This document shows positions 34,730 to 44,292 of a DNA stretch of 56,436 bases, piece by piece. The notes beneath the pieces were generated by a model. It had not been told where the DNA came from. It saw only the letters and a program-made list of their open reading frames with translations, and ran no database searches. The stretch covers positions 1-56,436 of the forward strand of contig JAEZTJ010000070.1 in the NCBI GenBank assembly GCA_023421505.1, given 5' to 3'. Position 1 is the first letter of the stretch, and each line of letters starts with the position of its first letter. This DNA comes from Bacillota bacterium (lineage in GTDB: Bacteria; Bacillota; Clostridia; Lachnospirales; Lachnospiraceae). Position numbers and translations under genes: made by a program.

Positions 34730-35344
34730 TTACTGTGCACCTAATCTTCTTGCAACTATATCAATCGCTTTCGCAACTGCAGTACCCAGAATAAAGCATG
34801 CTATCGCTTCCACTAGGCCGTTTATTCCAACAAAAGCTATGAAAAATGCAAATATATTATCTGTACCTGACTGCTCTACAAAGCCTTGAATAAATTCCGT
34901 TCGATAAAAGAAAAGTATTAAGGTGATCATAAAAAGGACAGTATTAAGCAAAGGACCTATGAGACTGGCTATTGCATAGGACAAATTAATATTGATCTTT
35001 TTAGCGGCCCGGAAAATCAGTCCTGTCAGCCATCCCATCAAAATACGAGGGACCATACATAAAACAAATGTGCTTACCGGGCTAATATCAAGGAGTGCCG
35101 CACCAAAAGGACTCATACCAAAGCATTGGATAAAGCTCGTGATACCAAAAACTCCTCCTAATATTGCGCCGCCTGCCGGCCCAAGTACAATTGCACCTAC
35201 CGTTACGGGAACTACAATCAAGGTGATTTCAACTCCGATTGTCTTGATATAGCCGATTGGTGTAAATGCCATCAAAATTATTATGGCAACAAAAAGTGCC
35301 AGCTGCACCATCCTTAAGGTGCGAAAGTTAGTTGTTGTACTCAT
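34730..35344 (-). CDS. ECF transporter S component
   Basis: A ~204-residue membrane protein with about six helices, typical of the substrate-binding S component of energy-coupling-factor vitamin transporters (MVQLALFVAIIILMAFTPIG, then EITLIVVPVTVGAIVLGP, FGITSFIQCFG, and the RILMGWLTGLIFRA helix). It captures a vitamin and docks on a shared EcfA-EcfA'-EcfT module not present here. The substrate is uncertain; pantothenate or a related vitamin is possible by resemblance only. The start at 35344 has GGAGG five bases upstream. A long structured leader with a terminator precedes it. Confidence 0.82.
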   Translation of the reverse strand: MSTTTNFRTLRMVQLALFVAIIILMAFTPIGYIKTIGVEITLIVVPVTVGAIVLGPAGGAILGGVFGITSFIQCFGMSPFGAALLDISPVSTFVLCMVPRILMGWLTGLIFRAAKKININLSYAIASLIGPLLNTVLFMITLILFFYRTEFIQGFVEQSGTDNIFAFFIAFVGINGLVEAIACFILGTAVAKAIDIVARRLGAQ

Positions 35345-35466
35345 CATTTCCTCCATTCTGCGCGTGTTTTACACGGCAACCTTTTTACAACTCGCTACTT
35401 TATTATTTACTCTTAAATAACAGTGTTCTTACTTGTAACAACAGTGGCTAAGTGAAGGCAAAAGCT

Positions 35467-35521
35467 AAAAAACGCTGACTCAAATGAGCAGTCCTTGGGA
35501 CATGCTTCATCGCGTCAGCGT
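35467..35521 (-). terminator. Terminator in the ECF S-component leader
   Basis: ACGCTGAC (35472-35479) pairs with GTCAGCGT (35514-35521), enclosing an inner stem GTCC/GGAC. Six T follow on the minus strand. It lies between the leader promoter and the start codon, so it is probably a conditional terminator. Confidence 0.8.
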
Positions 35522-35808
35522 GATTTTATACGATTAACCCTAAAAAGATGGATATAAACAACAAAACAAAAGGCCTCTTTTTAGTTCCTGCCGCGACTGT
35601 TTTTCGGTCAAGACCAACTTAGCTTAAGATATTAATATTGTTACCGATTTACCGTTGCCTCATGCCAACAGTAAACCCATGTAAAAGTATTTATAACAGA
35701 GCATATCAAATCAAAAATATATTCTTGCTGCCTCATTTACGAGTGCGGTAGATTTCTTCTGACTAGATACTTAAACCCTCTGTATCAATTCTCTACTGCT
35801 ATTTAATT
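35522..35808 (-). ncRNA. Structured leader, candidate riboswitch of unidentified class
   Basis: About 290 nt between a promoter and a leader terminator. Visible helices are a nested GTAGA/TCTAC and GATAC/GTATC arm at the 5' end (35748-35796), and a 12-bp helix GATTTACCGTTG/CAACAGTAAACC (35646-35677) with an 8-base loop GCATGAGG. The 3' part carries GGTCTTGACC and CAGTCGCGGCAGGAAC. I compared it by eye with TPP, FMN, cobalamin, THF, preQ1, lysine, SAM, M-box, Moco and T-box and found no core match. Confidence 0.5.
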
Positions 35809-35816
35809 GTATTCTT

Positions 35817-35845
35817 ATACTAACGTATCTTTTCTTAAATTGCAA
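35817..35845 (-). promoter_or_regulatory. Promoter of the ECF S-component leader
   Basis: On the minus strand TTGCAA (35840-35845) and TAGTAT (35817-35822) are 17 bases apart, giving a leader of about 340 nt before the terminator. Confidence 0.5.
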
Positions 35846-35915
35846 TATAATAATAAAGAATTGATAAAAGCTATTCTTTCTTAGCTATTTTTCTTCAAGT
35901 AAATATTATCTGTAG

Positions 35916-36758
35916 TTATTTTGCATCTGTCACGTATGCGTACAATAAATTCAATTTTTTGATACGGTTGAATGTAATAAACAATATAGCTCCACCCGCG
36001 AAAATAAAGATTATATAATTGATATAATAGTCAGAGAATAAATTAACCAATATTGCACTTGCATTAATGATTACGTGCAGGATAATTGATGCCATTACTG
36101 TTTTAAATTTGTAGCAGATATAACCAAGCAAAAGTCCCATTACTGCTGCATAAAGTCCCTGAAGTATATTCCAGTGGTATAATCCAAATAGAAAGGCTTG
36201 AAATAGGTTAGCTCCACAAAACTTTATGTACTTTCGTGCATAATGCAGTAAAACACCACGAAATATAAGTTCCTCCGTTATCGGAGCAATAACAACCAAG
36301 AGAAGTATTACAATTACGGTATTACCCTTCGTCAACTTATCCATCTCTACTTTATAATCAATATATAACTTGCTTAAATATTTTAGAAATATATTAACTA
36401 ATCCGTTAAAGAGGAACTGGCAGCCAATCCCCATAAAAATCAAAAGGGAGATGGGTTTTGCATTCATTATACAGCCAACATTACTTCCAAATTCTCCATT
36501 CGTCTCGTATTTGAACCAGAAGAAAAATGCTATACCACAAACACAAACTCCTATCGTCGATATCATATATAAGACATTGTGTGAGATTGCTTCATCTATC
36601 ACACCTCTGTATACATTGTTGTTTGATGCATTACCGCCGAGACAAAATCCAACATATACACCGTATACCATCTTTAATATAATAATAGAAAACAATTGTA
36701 TTGCCTCTGCCGCAAGAAATATAAGTATCCCATAAAGTAATTTAAATGTATTCTTCAT
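35916..36758 (-). CDS. CPBP intramembrane protease
   Basis: About 280 residues and eight membrane helices. CPBP motifs are complete: EELIFRGVLLHYARKY, FLFGLYHWNILQGLYAAVMG with its His, and the final HVIINAS. It is probably an intramembrane protease or immunity-type protein. It differs from the CPBP gene at 24743 in lacking the repeat tail. The start at 36758 follows AAAGGATG; the frame runs 29 codons further upstream without a ribosome site. Confidence 0.82.
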   Translation of the reverse strand: MKNTFKLLYGILIFLAAEAIQLFSIIILKMVYGVYVGFCLGGNASNNNVYRGVIDEAISHNVLYMISTIGVCVCGIAFFFWFKYETNGEFGSNVGCIMNAKPISLLIFMGIGCQFLFNGLVNIFLKYLSKLYIDYKVEMDKLTKGNTVIVILLLVVIAPITEELIFRGVLLHYARKYIKFCGANLFQAFLFGLYHWNILQGLYAAVMGLLLGYICYKFKTVMASIILHVIINASAILVNLFSDYYINYIIFIFAGGAILFITFNRIKKLNLLYAYVTDAK

Positions 36759-36973
36759 AGTATGCTCATCCTTTCTTCTAATTCGTTGATCAATACTATC
36801 CATATATTTACATATATTTATATCATATCGATCACATATAAACAAGCAATTATATCATAAATGCGAGATTTATTATAGGAACTCCAAAATCAAAATGGTC
36901 TATTCCTTATTATGACATACATTTGTCGAAATTGCTACATTTATGTAAATTATGTAAAAGGATAAATTACTAA

Positions 36974-37092
36974 ATAAAAAGAGAATGTCTCTAGCTTCAA
37001 GCAGACTAATTTCTTTCAACATAGATCAGAAACTATTGTTTCTCTCTATATTGTTTAAATTAGTAAGTCTTAAACTTTAGAGACATCCTCTT
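36974..37092 (-). terminator. Long terminator structure of the cellobiose phosphorylase gene
   Basis: AAGAGAATGTCTCTA (36979-36993) pairs with 37078-37092 with one wobble. Inside are an ACTAATTT/AAATTAGT stem and an AGAAACTATTGTTTCT hairpin, so the whole 114 bp can fold as one arm. The minus strand then runs CTTTTTATTT. This and a plain AT-rich stretch fill the gap 36759-37107. Confidence 0.7.
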
Positions 37093-37107
37093 ATCCTATT
37101 AAATGAT

Positions 37108-39546
37108 CTATCCTAATATAACTTCAACCTCATGCTCCAGTTTATCTCCGGCTACAGGAATAATATTACCTTTTACCTCTTCGCCGTCTACGATCATCTT
37201 AATAACACCCTGAGATACATGATTTGGGTTCTTGATGGATATCTTATATTTGTCTCCTCTGAACTCACGGGTTACGCTATAACCATCCCATGCCTTCGGA
37301 ATAGAAGGATCTACCTGTAAGCCCTCGTAATCCGCCTTAATTCCAAGGATGTATTGAGAAATTGCCACGAAATTCCATGATGCAGTTCCTGTTAACCACG
37401 AATTCTTCGCTTCACCGTGACGTCCTGCATCCTTTCCTGCAACCATCTGGGAGTATACATAGGGTTCCATACGATGGATTTCAGAATATTCCTCGGTATA
37501 AGCAGGCGCTATTCTTGTATAATAATCAAATGCTTTATCGCCTCTGCCCATCAAAGCCTCTGCACACATGATCCATGCATTATTGTGACAGAAGATACCA
37601 GCATTTTCCTTATAACCGGCAGGATAGGTAGAGATTTCACCATACTCTACATAATATTTTGTAAAAGCCGGATTTTGAAGCACAAGACCGTATTTGGTAC
37701 CAAGACGTTCTTCCACAGCATCCAGAGCTTGAATAGCCTTTCCATCCTCAACACCACAATTGCCCATGATGCAAAGACCTTGTGATTCAATGAATATCTT
37801 GCCCTCTTCGCATTCCTCACTACCAATTTTCTTACCATAATCATCATAAGCACGCAGGAACCAGGAACCATCCCAGCCATACTTCATGGTGAGATCACGC
37901 ATACTAGCTACTTCCTTCGTCACACGTTCTGCTTCTTTGTGATTGCCTGTTTTCTCCATCAGCCTTACATATTCTTCTCCGATATAGCAGAACATACCTG
38001 CAATCATAACAGATTCAGCAACCTTACCATCCTTGCTGGTGGAAGTCTGGAAGGATTCACCCGGCTCTGTAGAGAAGCAGTTTAAGTTCAGACAATCGTT
38101 CCAGTCAGCTCTTCCGATTAGCGGAAGTCCGTGAGGACCAACATTATTGATTACATGGTCGATAGAACGCTTTAAATGATCAGAAAGCGGAGTGCTCTTC
38201 GTTTCATCATTATCATAAGGTGTCATAATATCTAATATGCAGAAGTCCCCTGTCTCCTTTATGTAAGTAACAACTGCAAGTACTAACCACAACGGGTCAT
38301 CATTAAAATTACCGCCGATTTCATCGTTACCTTTTTTAGTAAGCGGTTGATATTGGTGATATGCCCCGCCATCTTCTAATTGAGTAGATGCAAGATCTAT
38401 AATTCTTTCTCTTGCACGATCCGGAATCTGATGGATAAATCCTAGTAAGTCCTGATTGGAATCACGGAAGCCCATTCCTCTACCAATGCCAGATTCAAAG
38501 TAGGAAGCACTTCTTGACAGGTTGAAGGTAACCATACATTGATATTGATTCCAGATATTTACCTGGCGATTTAATTTATCGTCTGCTGAGTTAACAGTAT
38601 ATTTTGATAATAGCAGCTCCCAGGATTGCTTCAACTCATCAAAGGCCTTATCTACAGCCTCTGTTGTTGAAAACTTTGCAATCATTTCTTCTGCTTTCTT
38701 TTTATTAATGACATTCTTGCTTTCCCACTTATCTTCAAAAGCATTTTCCACATATCCCAATAAGAAAATAAAATCCTTCGTTTCACCCGGTTCTAAATCT
38801 ACTGCCAGACAATGGGATGCAATCGGATGCCAGCCATCGGCTACGGAATTATTAGGCTTTCCTGAAAGTACAACCTCAGGATTATTAAAGCCGTTATAGG
38901 TTCCCATAAAGCTTTCTCTGTCAGAATCAAAGCCTGCGAGAGGAGCATTTACCGAAAAGAATGCGTAATGATCACGTCTTTCCTTATATTCTGTCTTGTG
39001 ATAAATAACAGAATCTTTAATCTCTACTTCACCTGTGTTGAAATTTCTCTGGAAATTCGTCATGTCATCAAGTGCGTTCCATAAGCACCATTCAACGAAG
39101 GAAAACAGCTTAATCTGCTTTTTCTTACCTGAAGTATTCTTTATCACTACTTTATGTATCTCTGCATTTGTATTCAAAGGTACAAAATATGTAACTTCGG
39201 TCTCGATGCCTCCCCTTGCACCACTTATTTTGGTATAACCCATTCCGTGTCTGCATTCGTATTTGTCAAGCTCCTTCCTAACCGGTGCCCAACCCGGTGA
39301 CCATACATCACCTTCATCATTAACATAATAATACTTACCGCCGCCTAAATCGAGCGGAACATTGTTATACCGATAACGGGTTATTCTCCTTAATTTAGCA
39401 TCCTTATAAAAGCTATACCCACCGGCAGTATTTGAGATTAATGAAAAATACTCCTGGGAGCCTAAATAATTGATCCATGGATATGGTGTCGTCGGTGTCG
39501 TTATTACGTATTCCCTGTTTGTGTCATCAAAAAAACCGTATTTCAT
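37108..39546 (-). CDS. GH94 cellobiose phosphorylase
   Basis: An 812-residue glycoside hydrolase family 94 enzyme, the usual length of cellobiose phosphorylase. It splits cellobiose with phosphate to glucose-1-phosphate and glucose in the cytoplasm, saving ATP in cellulose degraders. Seen are the N-terminal beta-sandwich (MKYGFFDDTNREYVITTPTT), GRGMGFRDSNQDLLGF, and GRADWNDCLN with the general acid Asp at about 484. The length and MGFRDSNQD favour cellobiose phosphorylase over chitobiose phosphorylase. It is monocistronic, with its own promoter, AAGGAGG and terminator. No transporter gene is adjacent. Confidence 0.92.
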   Translation of the reverse strand: MKYGFFDDTNREYVITTPTTPYPWINYLGSQEYFSLISNTAGGYSFYKDAKLRRITRYRYNNVPLDLGGGKYYYVNDEGDVWSPGWAPVRKELDKYECRHGMGYTKISGARGGIETEVTYFVPLNTNAEIHKVVIKNTSGKKKQIKLFSFVEWCLWNALDDMTNFQRNFNTGEVEIKDSVIYHKTEYKERRDHYAFFSVNAPLAGFDSDRESFMGTYNGFNNPEVVLSGKPNNSVADGWHPIASHCLAVDLEPGETKDFIFLLGYVENAFEDKWESKNVINKKKAEEMIAKFSTTEAVDKAFDELKQSWELLLSKYTVNSADDKLNRQVNIWNQYQCMVTFNLSRSASYFESGIGRGMGFRDSNQDLLGFIHQIPDRARERIIDLASTQLEDGGAYHQYQPLTKKGNDEIGGNFNDDPLWLVLAVVTYIKETGDFCILDIMTPYDNDETKSTPLSDHLKRSIDHVINNVGPHGLPLIGRADWNDCLNLNCFSTEPGESFQTSTSKDGKVAESVMIAGMFCYIGEEYVRLMEKTGNHKEAERVTKEVASMRDLTMKYGWDGSWFLRAYDDYGKKIGSEECEEGKIFIESQGLCIMGNCGVEDGKAIQALDAVEERLGTKYGLVLQNPAFTKYYVEYGEISTYPAGYKENAGIFCHNNAWIMCAEALMGRGDKAFDYYTRIAPAYTEEYSEIHRMEPYVYSQMVAGKDAGRHGEAKNSWLTGTASWNFVAISQYILGIKADYEGLQVDPSIPKAWDGYSVTREFRGDKYKISIKNPNHVSQGVIKMIVDGEEVKGNIIPVAGDKLEHEVEVILG

Positions 39547-39584
39547 CCTTATATTTCCTCCTTATATCTATACTCTCAAAGAAT

Positions 39585-39613
39585 ATTATATTATACCTTT
39601 ATTGGCATTTCAA
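39585..39613 (-). promoter_or_regulatory. Promoter of the cellobiose phosphorylase gene
   Basis: On the minus strand TTGAAA (39608-39613) and TATAAT (39585-39590) have a 17-base spacer, about 40 bp before the ATG. The rest of the gap to 39973 is AT-rich, with a TATAAT at 39948 that could serve the divergent gene; nothing else is seen. Confidence 0.65.
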
Positions 39614-39973
39614 CCATAAACTAGTCCTGAAATAATCACAAAAATGCTGTCTAAAATTAGTGTATAATTAATGCTCAGATTGACATTACCATATTTTTTA
39701 AATATACTATGAATAATGAAAACAGCAAAAAGGGTAATAAAAGTATGCGAAAGTGATAATGTCTGTAATAAAGTGATGTATAAGAAAGTATCGCTTTTTC
39801 GTATCACTTATTTATATTTATTTCCGGCTTTGTATTAAGTATGTAGTTTTAAACCATATTAGTTTTAGATTTATTTTATATTTAGTTTCTTTTTTTTAGC
39901 CTATAATTGTGTTAAACTATAGCAAAGGTAGATGGGGATTTAGATAATATAATGTAAAAAGTGAGGTCTTACT

Positions 39974-40684
39974 ATGCAGAAACAAACCAGACTGGATGAT
40001 GATGCTCTGATTTATCAGCCCAGAAAAAAACAAACAGAAAAAGAAAAGCTTCGTGAAATGAAGCTTAAAGATAAAATAGATTACATCTGGGAATATTATA
40101 GATTACCGATAATACTTGTTGTAGTTGCTCTGGCTCTTGCAGCCTATTTTATATATGGCCTTCTGCATCCGGCTGCTTCTACACAATTCTATGCTGCTAT
40201 GATCAATAATTCGATTGACAATGAGGTTCTTAATGAGTATAGTACTGAATTCTCAGAGAGACTAAAACTCGACCCCAAGAAGGAAATTATTGAGTTTAAT
40301 ACCAATTATGTATTTCAAGACGATACACAAAACCAGTATTCTATGTCTATGAAGGAAGCACTTATAACCTATGTGTCTGCCAAAGAGATAGATGTTATCA
40401 TAGCACCGGAATCACAATTTAATGCGTATTCCTATAACGGTTTTTTCAGTAAGCTCTCGGATAAGCTTCCTACTGATGTATACAGCTCCTTAACTGATCA
40501 ATTCTATATGTCTGGAACTGAGGATGACGCAGAAAAAAATGCCTATGGCATTTACCTTACCAATACCAAGCTATATAAGAACAACGCTGATAACACAGAT
40601 CCCTACATTCTTGGAATAGTAGGTAATTCTCAACATGAAGAGAATGTAATAGAATTTATACGCTTCTTATTTGAAGATAAGTAA
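39974..40684 (+). CDS. Membrane-anchored protein of unknown function
   Basis: A 236-residue protein. The N-terminal ~40 residues are charged and cytoplasmic (QPRKKQTEKEKLREMKLKDK), followed by one membrane helix (LPIILVVVALALAAYFIYGLL, about 44-64) and an extracytoplasmic domain rich in Asp, Asn and Tyr. That part has no cysteines and no recognised family. GTGAGG precedes the ATG. It is monocistronic, sharing a two-way terminator with asd. Confidence 0.7.
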   Translation: MQKQTRLDDDALIYQPRKKQTEKEKLREMKLKDKIDYIWEYYRLPIILVVVALALAAYFIYGLLHPAASTQFYAAMINNSIDNEVLNEYSTEFSERLKLDPKKEIIEFNTNYVFQDDTQNQYSMSMKEALITYVSAKEIDVIIAPESQFNAYSYNGFFSKLSDKLPTDVYSSLTDQFYMSGTEDDAEKNAYGIYLTNTKLYKNNADNTDPYILGIVGNSQHEENVIEFIRFLFEDK

Positions 40685-40696
40685 ACATAATCAAAG

Positions 40697-40738
40697 TAAA
40701 GGAAGAGCATTCCACAATCGGTTTGCTCTTCCTATTTC
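40697..40738. terminator. Bidirectional terminator between the unknown gene and asd
   Basis: GGAAGAGCA (40701-40709) pairs perfectly with TGCTCTTCC (40724-40732), with AT-rich flanks on both sides. It serves the two convergent genes. Confidence 0.75.
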
Positions 40739-40744
40739 ATAAAC

Positions 40745-41827
40745 TTATTTAGCAGTAATATAACCCTGTGCTTTCAAAAGCTCTGCTATCAGAACGCCGC
40801 CACCTGCTGCACCGCGAACCGTATTATGTGAAAGTCCAACAAATTTATAATCAAATACAACGTCTTCACGAAGTCTTCCGAAGCAAACTCCCATTCCATT
40901 CTCATAGTCACGGTCAAGCTTTGCCTGAGGACGATTGTCTTCCTCAAAATACTTAATAAACTGCTTCGGTGCACTTGGTAAATTGAGTTCTTGGGGAAGT
41001 CCTTTAAATTCTGCCCATGCCTTTAGAATTTCTTCCTTTGTAGGCTTCTTCTCAAAGTTTACAAATACTGCAGCTGTATGACCATCTGTTACAGGAACAC
41101 GAATACACTGCGTTGTAATGACAGGACTCTGCGCCTTTACAATCTTACCATCAACAACTTTACCCCAGATACGAAGCGGTTCCTGCTCACTCTTCTCTTC
41201 CTCACCACCGATATATGGAATAACATTATCCACCATTTCCGGCCAGTCCGCAAAATTCTTACCCGCACCAGAAATTGCCTGATAGGTTGTTGCAACAACG
41301 AGCTTCGGTCCGAACTCTCTAAGTGCATGCAGTGCAGGGGTATAACTCTGGATAGAGCAGTTCGGTTTTACTACAATAAAACCTTTCTTCGTACCAAGGC
41401 GTTCTCTCTGTGCTGCAATTACGTCAAGGTGTTCTGGATTGAGCTCCGGTACTACCATCGGAACATCAGGTGTCCATCTGTGAGCACTGTTATTGGAAAC
41501 AACCGGTGTCTCTGCTTTCGCATATGCTTCTTCAATCGCCTTTATCTCATCCTTAGTCATGTCAACTGCGCTAAAAACAAAATCAACGCTTGCACTAACC
41601 TCGGCTACATCATTTACATTCTTTACAATCAGCTTCTTTACATTCTCCGGCATCGGTGTAGACATCTTCCAGCGGCTTCCCACTGCTTCTTCATATGTTT
41701 TTCCGGCGCTTCTCGGACTTGCTGCGATCGTTACTACTTCAAACCAGGGATGATTTTCCAATAAGGAAATAAAACGCTGTCCAACCATTCCGGTTCCACC
41801 AAGGATACCTACTCTTAATTTACCCAT
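40745..41827 (-). CDS. asd: Aspartate-semialdehyde dehydrogenase
   Basis: A 360-residue enzyme of the longer (archaeal/fungal-like) class. It has the NADP-binding GILGGTGMVGQRF at 6-18, the catalytic Cys in VVKPNCSIQSY, and GGEEEKSEQEPLRIWGK; the active-site His lies in PVTDGHTAAVFV. It reduces aspartyl phosphate to the semialdehyde, the branch point to lysine, threonine, methionine and diaminopimelate. The start at 41827 follows GGAGG; the frame extends 16 codons upstream without a site. There is no lysC or dapA nearby and no lysine riboswitch in the 107-bp upstream gap. Confidence 0.95.
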   Translation of the reverse strand: MGKLRVGILGGTGMVGQRFISLLENHPWFEVVTIAASPRSAGKTYEEAVGSRWKMSTPMPENVKKLIVKNVNDVAEVSASVDFVFSAVDMTKDEIKAIEEAYAKAETPVVSNNSAHRWTPDVPMVVPELNPEHLDVIAAQRERLGTKKGFIVVKPNCSIQSYTPALHALREFGPKLVVATTYQAISGAGKNFADWPEMVDNVIPYIGGEEEKSEQEPLRIWGKVVDGKIVKAQSPVITTQCIRVPVTDGHTAAVFVNFEKKPTKEEILKAWAEFKGLPQELNLPSAPKQFIKYFEEDNRPQAKLDRDYENGMGVCFGRLREDVVFDYKFVGLSHNTVRGAAGGGVLIAELLKAQGYITAK

Positions 41828-41982
41828 TTCAATTCCTCCAATTATGTTCTTGTATGGCATACATTTGTCTTTCATGTAAATATACTATAACTTAAATCTC
41901 AAAAAAAGCAACCTATTTTATTTAATTTTTAAATATTTGTTAGTATTATATAAGTTATTTCTATTTCGAGTGTATTGTTTGG

Positions 41983-42957
41983 TTATTTTTCAATCATTGT
42001 CTGGTAATCCTCCAACAATTGATACAGGTCTTTCATATTCTCAATTTCATTTACCCTGTTTCTTAGCTTCGCAGAACCGGGATATCCTGTTGTATACCAG
42101 GCCACATGCTTTCTCATCTCGCGTATACCGGTAAATTCACCCTTAAAATCTATAGATAGCATAGCATGCCTAATTATTATGTCTTTTACTTCTTCAAATT
42201 CAGGCTTTGGAAGTATCTGTCCTTCTTCCAAATATGCCTTTATCTGCTCAAAGATCCAAGGATTACCTCTAGTTCCTCTTGCCAGCATGATCGCATCACA
42301 ATTTGTCTCCTGTAACATTCTCTTTGCATCCTCAGGAGTAAAGATATCACCGCTTCCGATCACAGGAACTTTAACTGCCTCCTTAACTCTTCTTATAATG
42401 TCCCAATCTGCTTTTCCACTATAAAATTGCTCTCTTGTTCTTGCATGTACGGCAATTGCTGCAGCACCATTTTCCTCCGCAAGCTTAGCCACCTCTACCG
42501 CGTTAATACAATCATCGTTAAAGCCTTTTCGAATCTTAACAGTAACCGGTTTACTGTAATCTTTCGATACCTTACGGACAATTTCAGCAATTAACTGCGG
42601 ATTTTTCATCAAAGCGGAGCCTTCATTGTTATTAACAACCTTGGGAACAGGGCATCCCATATTAATATCAAGGATATCAAAATTACGGTGTTCCAGTCTC
42701 TTTGCTGTATTACTTAATATATCAGGATCTGCACCAAAAAGCTGGAGTGCTGCCGGACGCTCCTCCTCAGCAATTTGAATTAAGCTTTCCGTATTTTTAT
42801 TGTTATATTGTACTCCTTTGGCACTAACCATCTCGGTATAGACAAGGTCAGCTCCTTTTTCTTTACATAATAAACGAAATGGCAGGTCAGTTACTCCTGC
42901 CATTGGTCCCAGAATTAAATTTCCTTTTAGTTTAACATTGCCGATTTTAAAGCTCAT
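41983..42957 (-). CDS. dusB: tRNA-dihydrouridine synthase
   Basis: About 324 residues with the Dus TIM barrel: LILGPMAGVTDLPFRLLCKE at the start, the catalytic Cys in NMGCPVPKVVNNNEGSAL, VKIRKGF, the His pair in AVHARTREQFYSGKADW, and IGSGDIFTPEDA, MLARGTRGNPW. It reduces uridines in the tRNA D-loop using FMN and NADPH. It resembles DusB/Dus1 of Firmicutes. The start is uncertain: ATG 42957 lies 12 bases from GGAG, and a TTG lies 18 bases further up. Confidence 0.93.
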   Translation of the reverse strand: MSFKIGNVKLKGNLILGPMAGVTDLPFRLLCKEKGADLVYTEMVSAKGVQYNNKNTESLIQIAEEERPAALQLFGADPDILSNTAKRLEHRNFDILDINMGCPVPKVVNNNEGSALMKNPQLIAEIVRKVSKDYSKPVTVKIRKGFNDDCINAVEVAKLAEENGAAAIAVHARTREQFYSGKADWDIIRRVKEAVKVPVIGSGDIFTPEDAKRMLQETNCDAIMLARGTRGNPWIFEQIKAYLEEGQILPKPEFEEVKDIIIRHAMLSIDFKGEFTGIREMRKHVAWYTTGYPGSAKLRNRVNEIENMKDLYQLLEDYQTMIEK

Positions 42958-43068
42958 TTTCCATTCAATCTCCAACTTGTTATATTAAACTCTGTCCCCT
43001 TCTTTTAATACAGATCATTATTATTAATGACTGTACTAATTGTTCTTCCTATATGCTTAGGATGTATA

Positions 43069-43845
43069 TTACGAACGGCTTCTATTCTTATCCGTAATGA
43101 TCTTCAAGCCCTTTAAGGTTAGGTTGACATCATATATCTCAATTAAATCTGTTGCATCCGAAATGATTTTGCCGAGACCTCCCGTAGCGATTACTCTGCA
43201 TTTATCAATGTTAGCTTCTTTCAGCATACGTTTAATGATGTATTCTGTCTGTCCGATACAACCGAATACAAGGCCTGACTGCATGCTGCTTACCGTATCC
43301 TTAGCGAGTATTGTATCCGGCATGGCAATTTCTATCTCAGGTAGCTTCGCTGTCTGAGTCCAGAGTGCATTTGCCGCTATACGAAGTCCAGGGCTTGTAA
43401 CACCTGCTATAAAGGAACCGTCTTCCGTTATGAGATCATAGGTAATTGCTGTACCAAAATCGATTACCAGTACAGGTCCGCCATATATTTCATATGCGGC
43501 TACTGCATCCACAACTCTATCCGCTCCAAGCTCCTTGGGATTGGTGGTGGTTATTTTGATACCGGTTTTCGTACCTATACCGACGATAAGAGGCGTGATT
43601 GAAAGATATTTAACGATACCGGAGGTCAGTGAATACATTATCTTAGGGACTACAGATGCTATTGTTACAGCTTTGATATCTTTGGTATTAATATTTTTTG
43701 ACTTCAGTAGGTCACATATGATTAAACCATATTCATCAGAAGTCCTGGGCATAACTGTAGTTAGTCTGAAGGTTGTTCTTAAATTAACCTCCTCAAATAC
43801 ACCCAAGGTAATATTTGTATTTCCCACATCGATAACTAATAACAT
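43069..43845 (-). CDS. coaX: Type III pantothenate kinase
   Basis: A 258-residue ASKHA-fold kinase: phosphate-1 motif DVGNTNITLGVF at 6-17, PKELGADRVVDAVAAY, the Asp of VIDFGTAITYDLI, and the ATGGLG turn. It phosphorylates pantothenate in the first step of coenzyme A synthesis. Length is normal. It is transcribed with or just before dusB (93-bp gap). An ECF S component that might carry pantothenate lies about 8 kb away, so any link is speculative. Confidence 0.95.
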   Translation of the reverse strand: MLLVIDVGNTNITLGVFEEVNLRTTFRLTTVMPRTSDEYGLIICDLLKSKNINTKDIKAVTIASVVPKIMYSLTSGIVKYLSITPLIVGIGTKTGIKITTTNPKELGADRVVDAVAAYEIYGGPVLVIDFGTAITYDLITEDGSFIAGVTSPGLRIAANALWTQTAKLPEIEIAMPDTILAKDTVSSMQSGLVFGCIGQTEYIIKRMLKEANIDKCRVIATGGLGKIISDATDLIEIYDVNLTLKGLKIITDKNRSRS

Positions 43846-43937
43846 ACGAGCACCTGCGCCTTTCTTTTATATACAATTCAGACAACAAATTGCTTTAAGC
43901 AGCTTAAAACGAATGCCAGAGAAACAGGAAGTACTTC

Positions 43938-44279
43938 CTATAATAGCTTTGTGGCATCTTCACCCAGGAAGAACACCCTATAATAGAGCTCCAATGCCTC
44001 CATTAACTCCGCCTTTTCCTTCTGCAGCTGTTTTATCTTTAATGCACTGCCGATTTCATCGTAAAGGTAATCTCCCTCGTCAGCCTCAACCTTAAATAAT
44101 AAAGTTCCATCCTCTTCAAATTCCAGGGATAGAATACCTCCTATATCCTCAGTAAATAATACACACATGATTTTTAGCTCCTGCTTGATTTGCTCAGGCA
44201 GCATGCTGAAATCTTCATTAATAAAGAATTTCTTATTATATGCACTGCTGGCACATAAAACAATCTTTTCCTGATACAT
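43938..44279 (-). CDS. DUF6145-like small acidic protein
   Basis: A 113-residue protein (starts MYQEKIVLCASSAYNKKFFI) with conserved-looking blocks LPEQIKQELKIMCVLFTEDI, GGILSLEFEEDGTL and YYRVFFLGEDA. It matches my memory of DUF6145, a short protein widespread in Lachnospiraceae with no known role. The start at 44279 follows AAAAGGAG at seven bases; a longer frame start at 44327 would overlap the upstream gene. It is 13 bp after the 94-aa membrane gene, so they are probably co-transcribed. Confidence 0.65.
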   Translation of the reverse strand: MYQEKIVLCASSAYNKKFFINEDFSMLPEQIKQELKIMCVLFTEDIGGILSLEFEEDGTLLFKVEADEGDYLYDEIGSALKIKQLQKEKAELMEALELYYRVFFLGEDATKLL

Positions 44280-44292
44280 CACTAAGCTCCTT

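Noticed and set aside
35522..35808. Known vitamin riboswitch upstream of the ECF S component
   Set aside because: By eye no core motif of TPP, FMN, cobalamin, THF, preQ1 or lysine classes is present; kept as an unidentified leader instead.
39610..39807. Minus-strand open frame of 65 codons in the gap upstream of the cellobiose phosphorylase gene
   Set aside because: It starts with GTG and no ribosome site, has no recognisable family, and overlaps the phosphorylase promoter.
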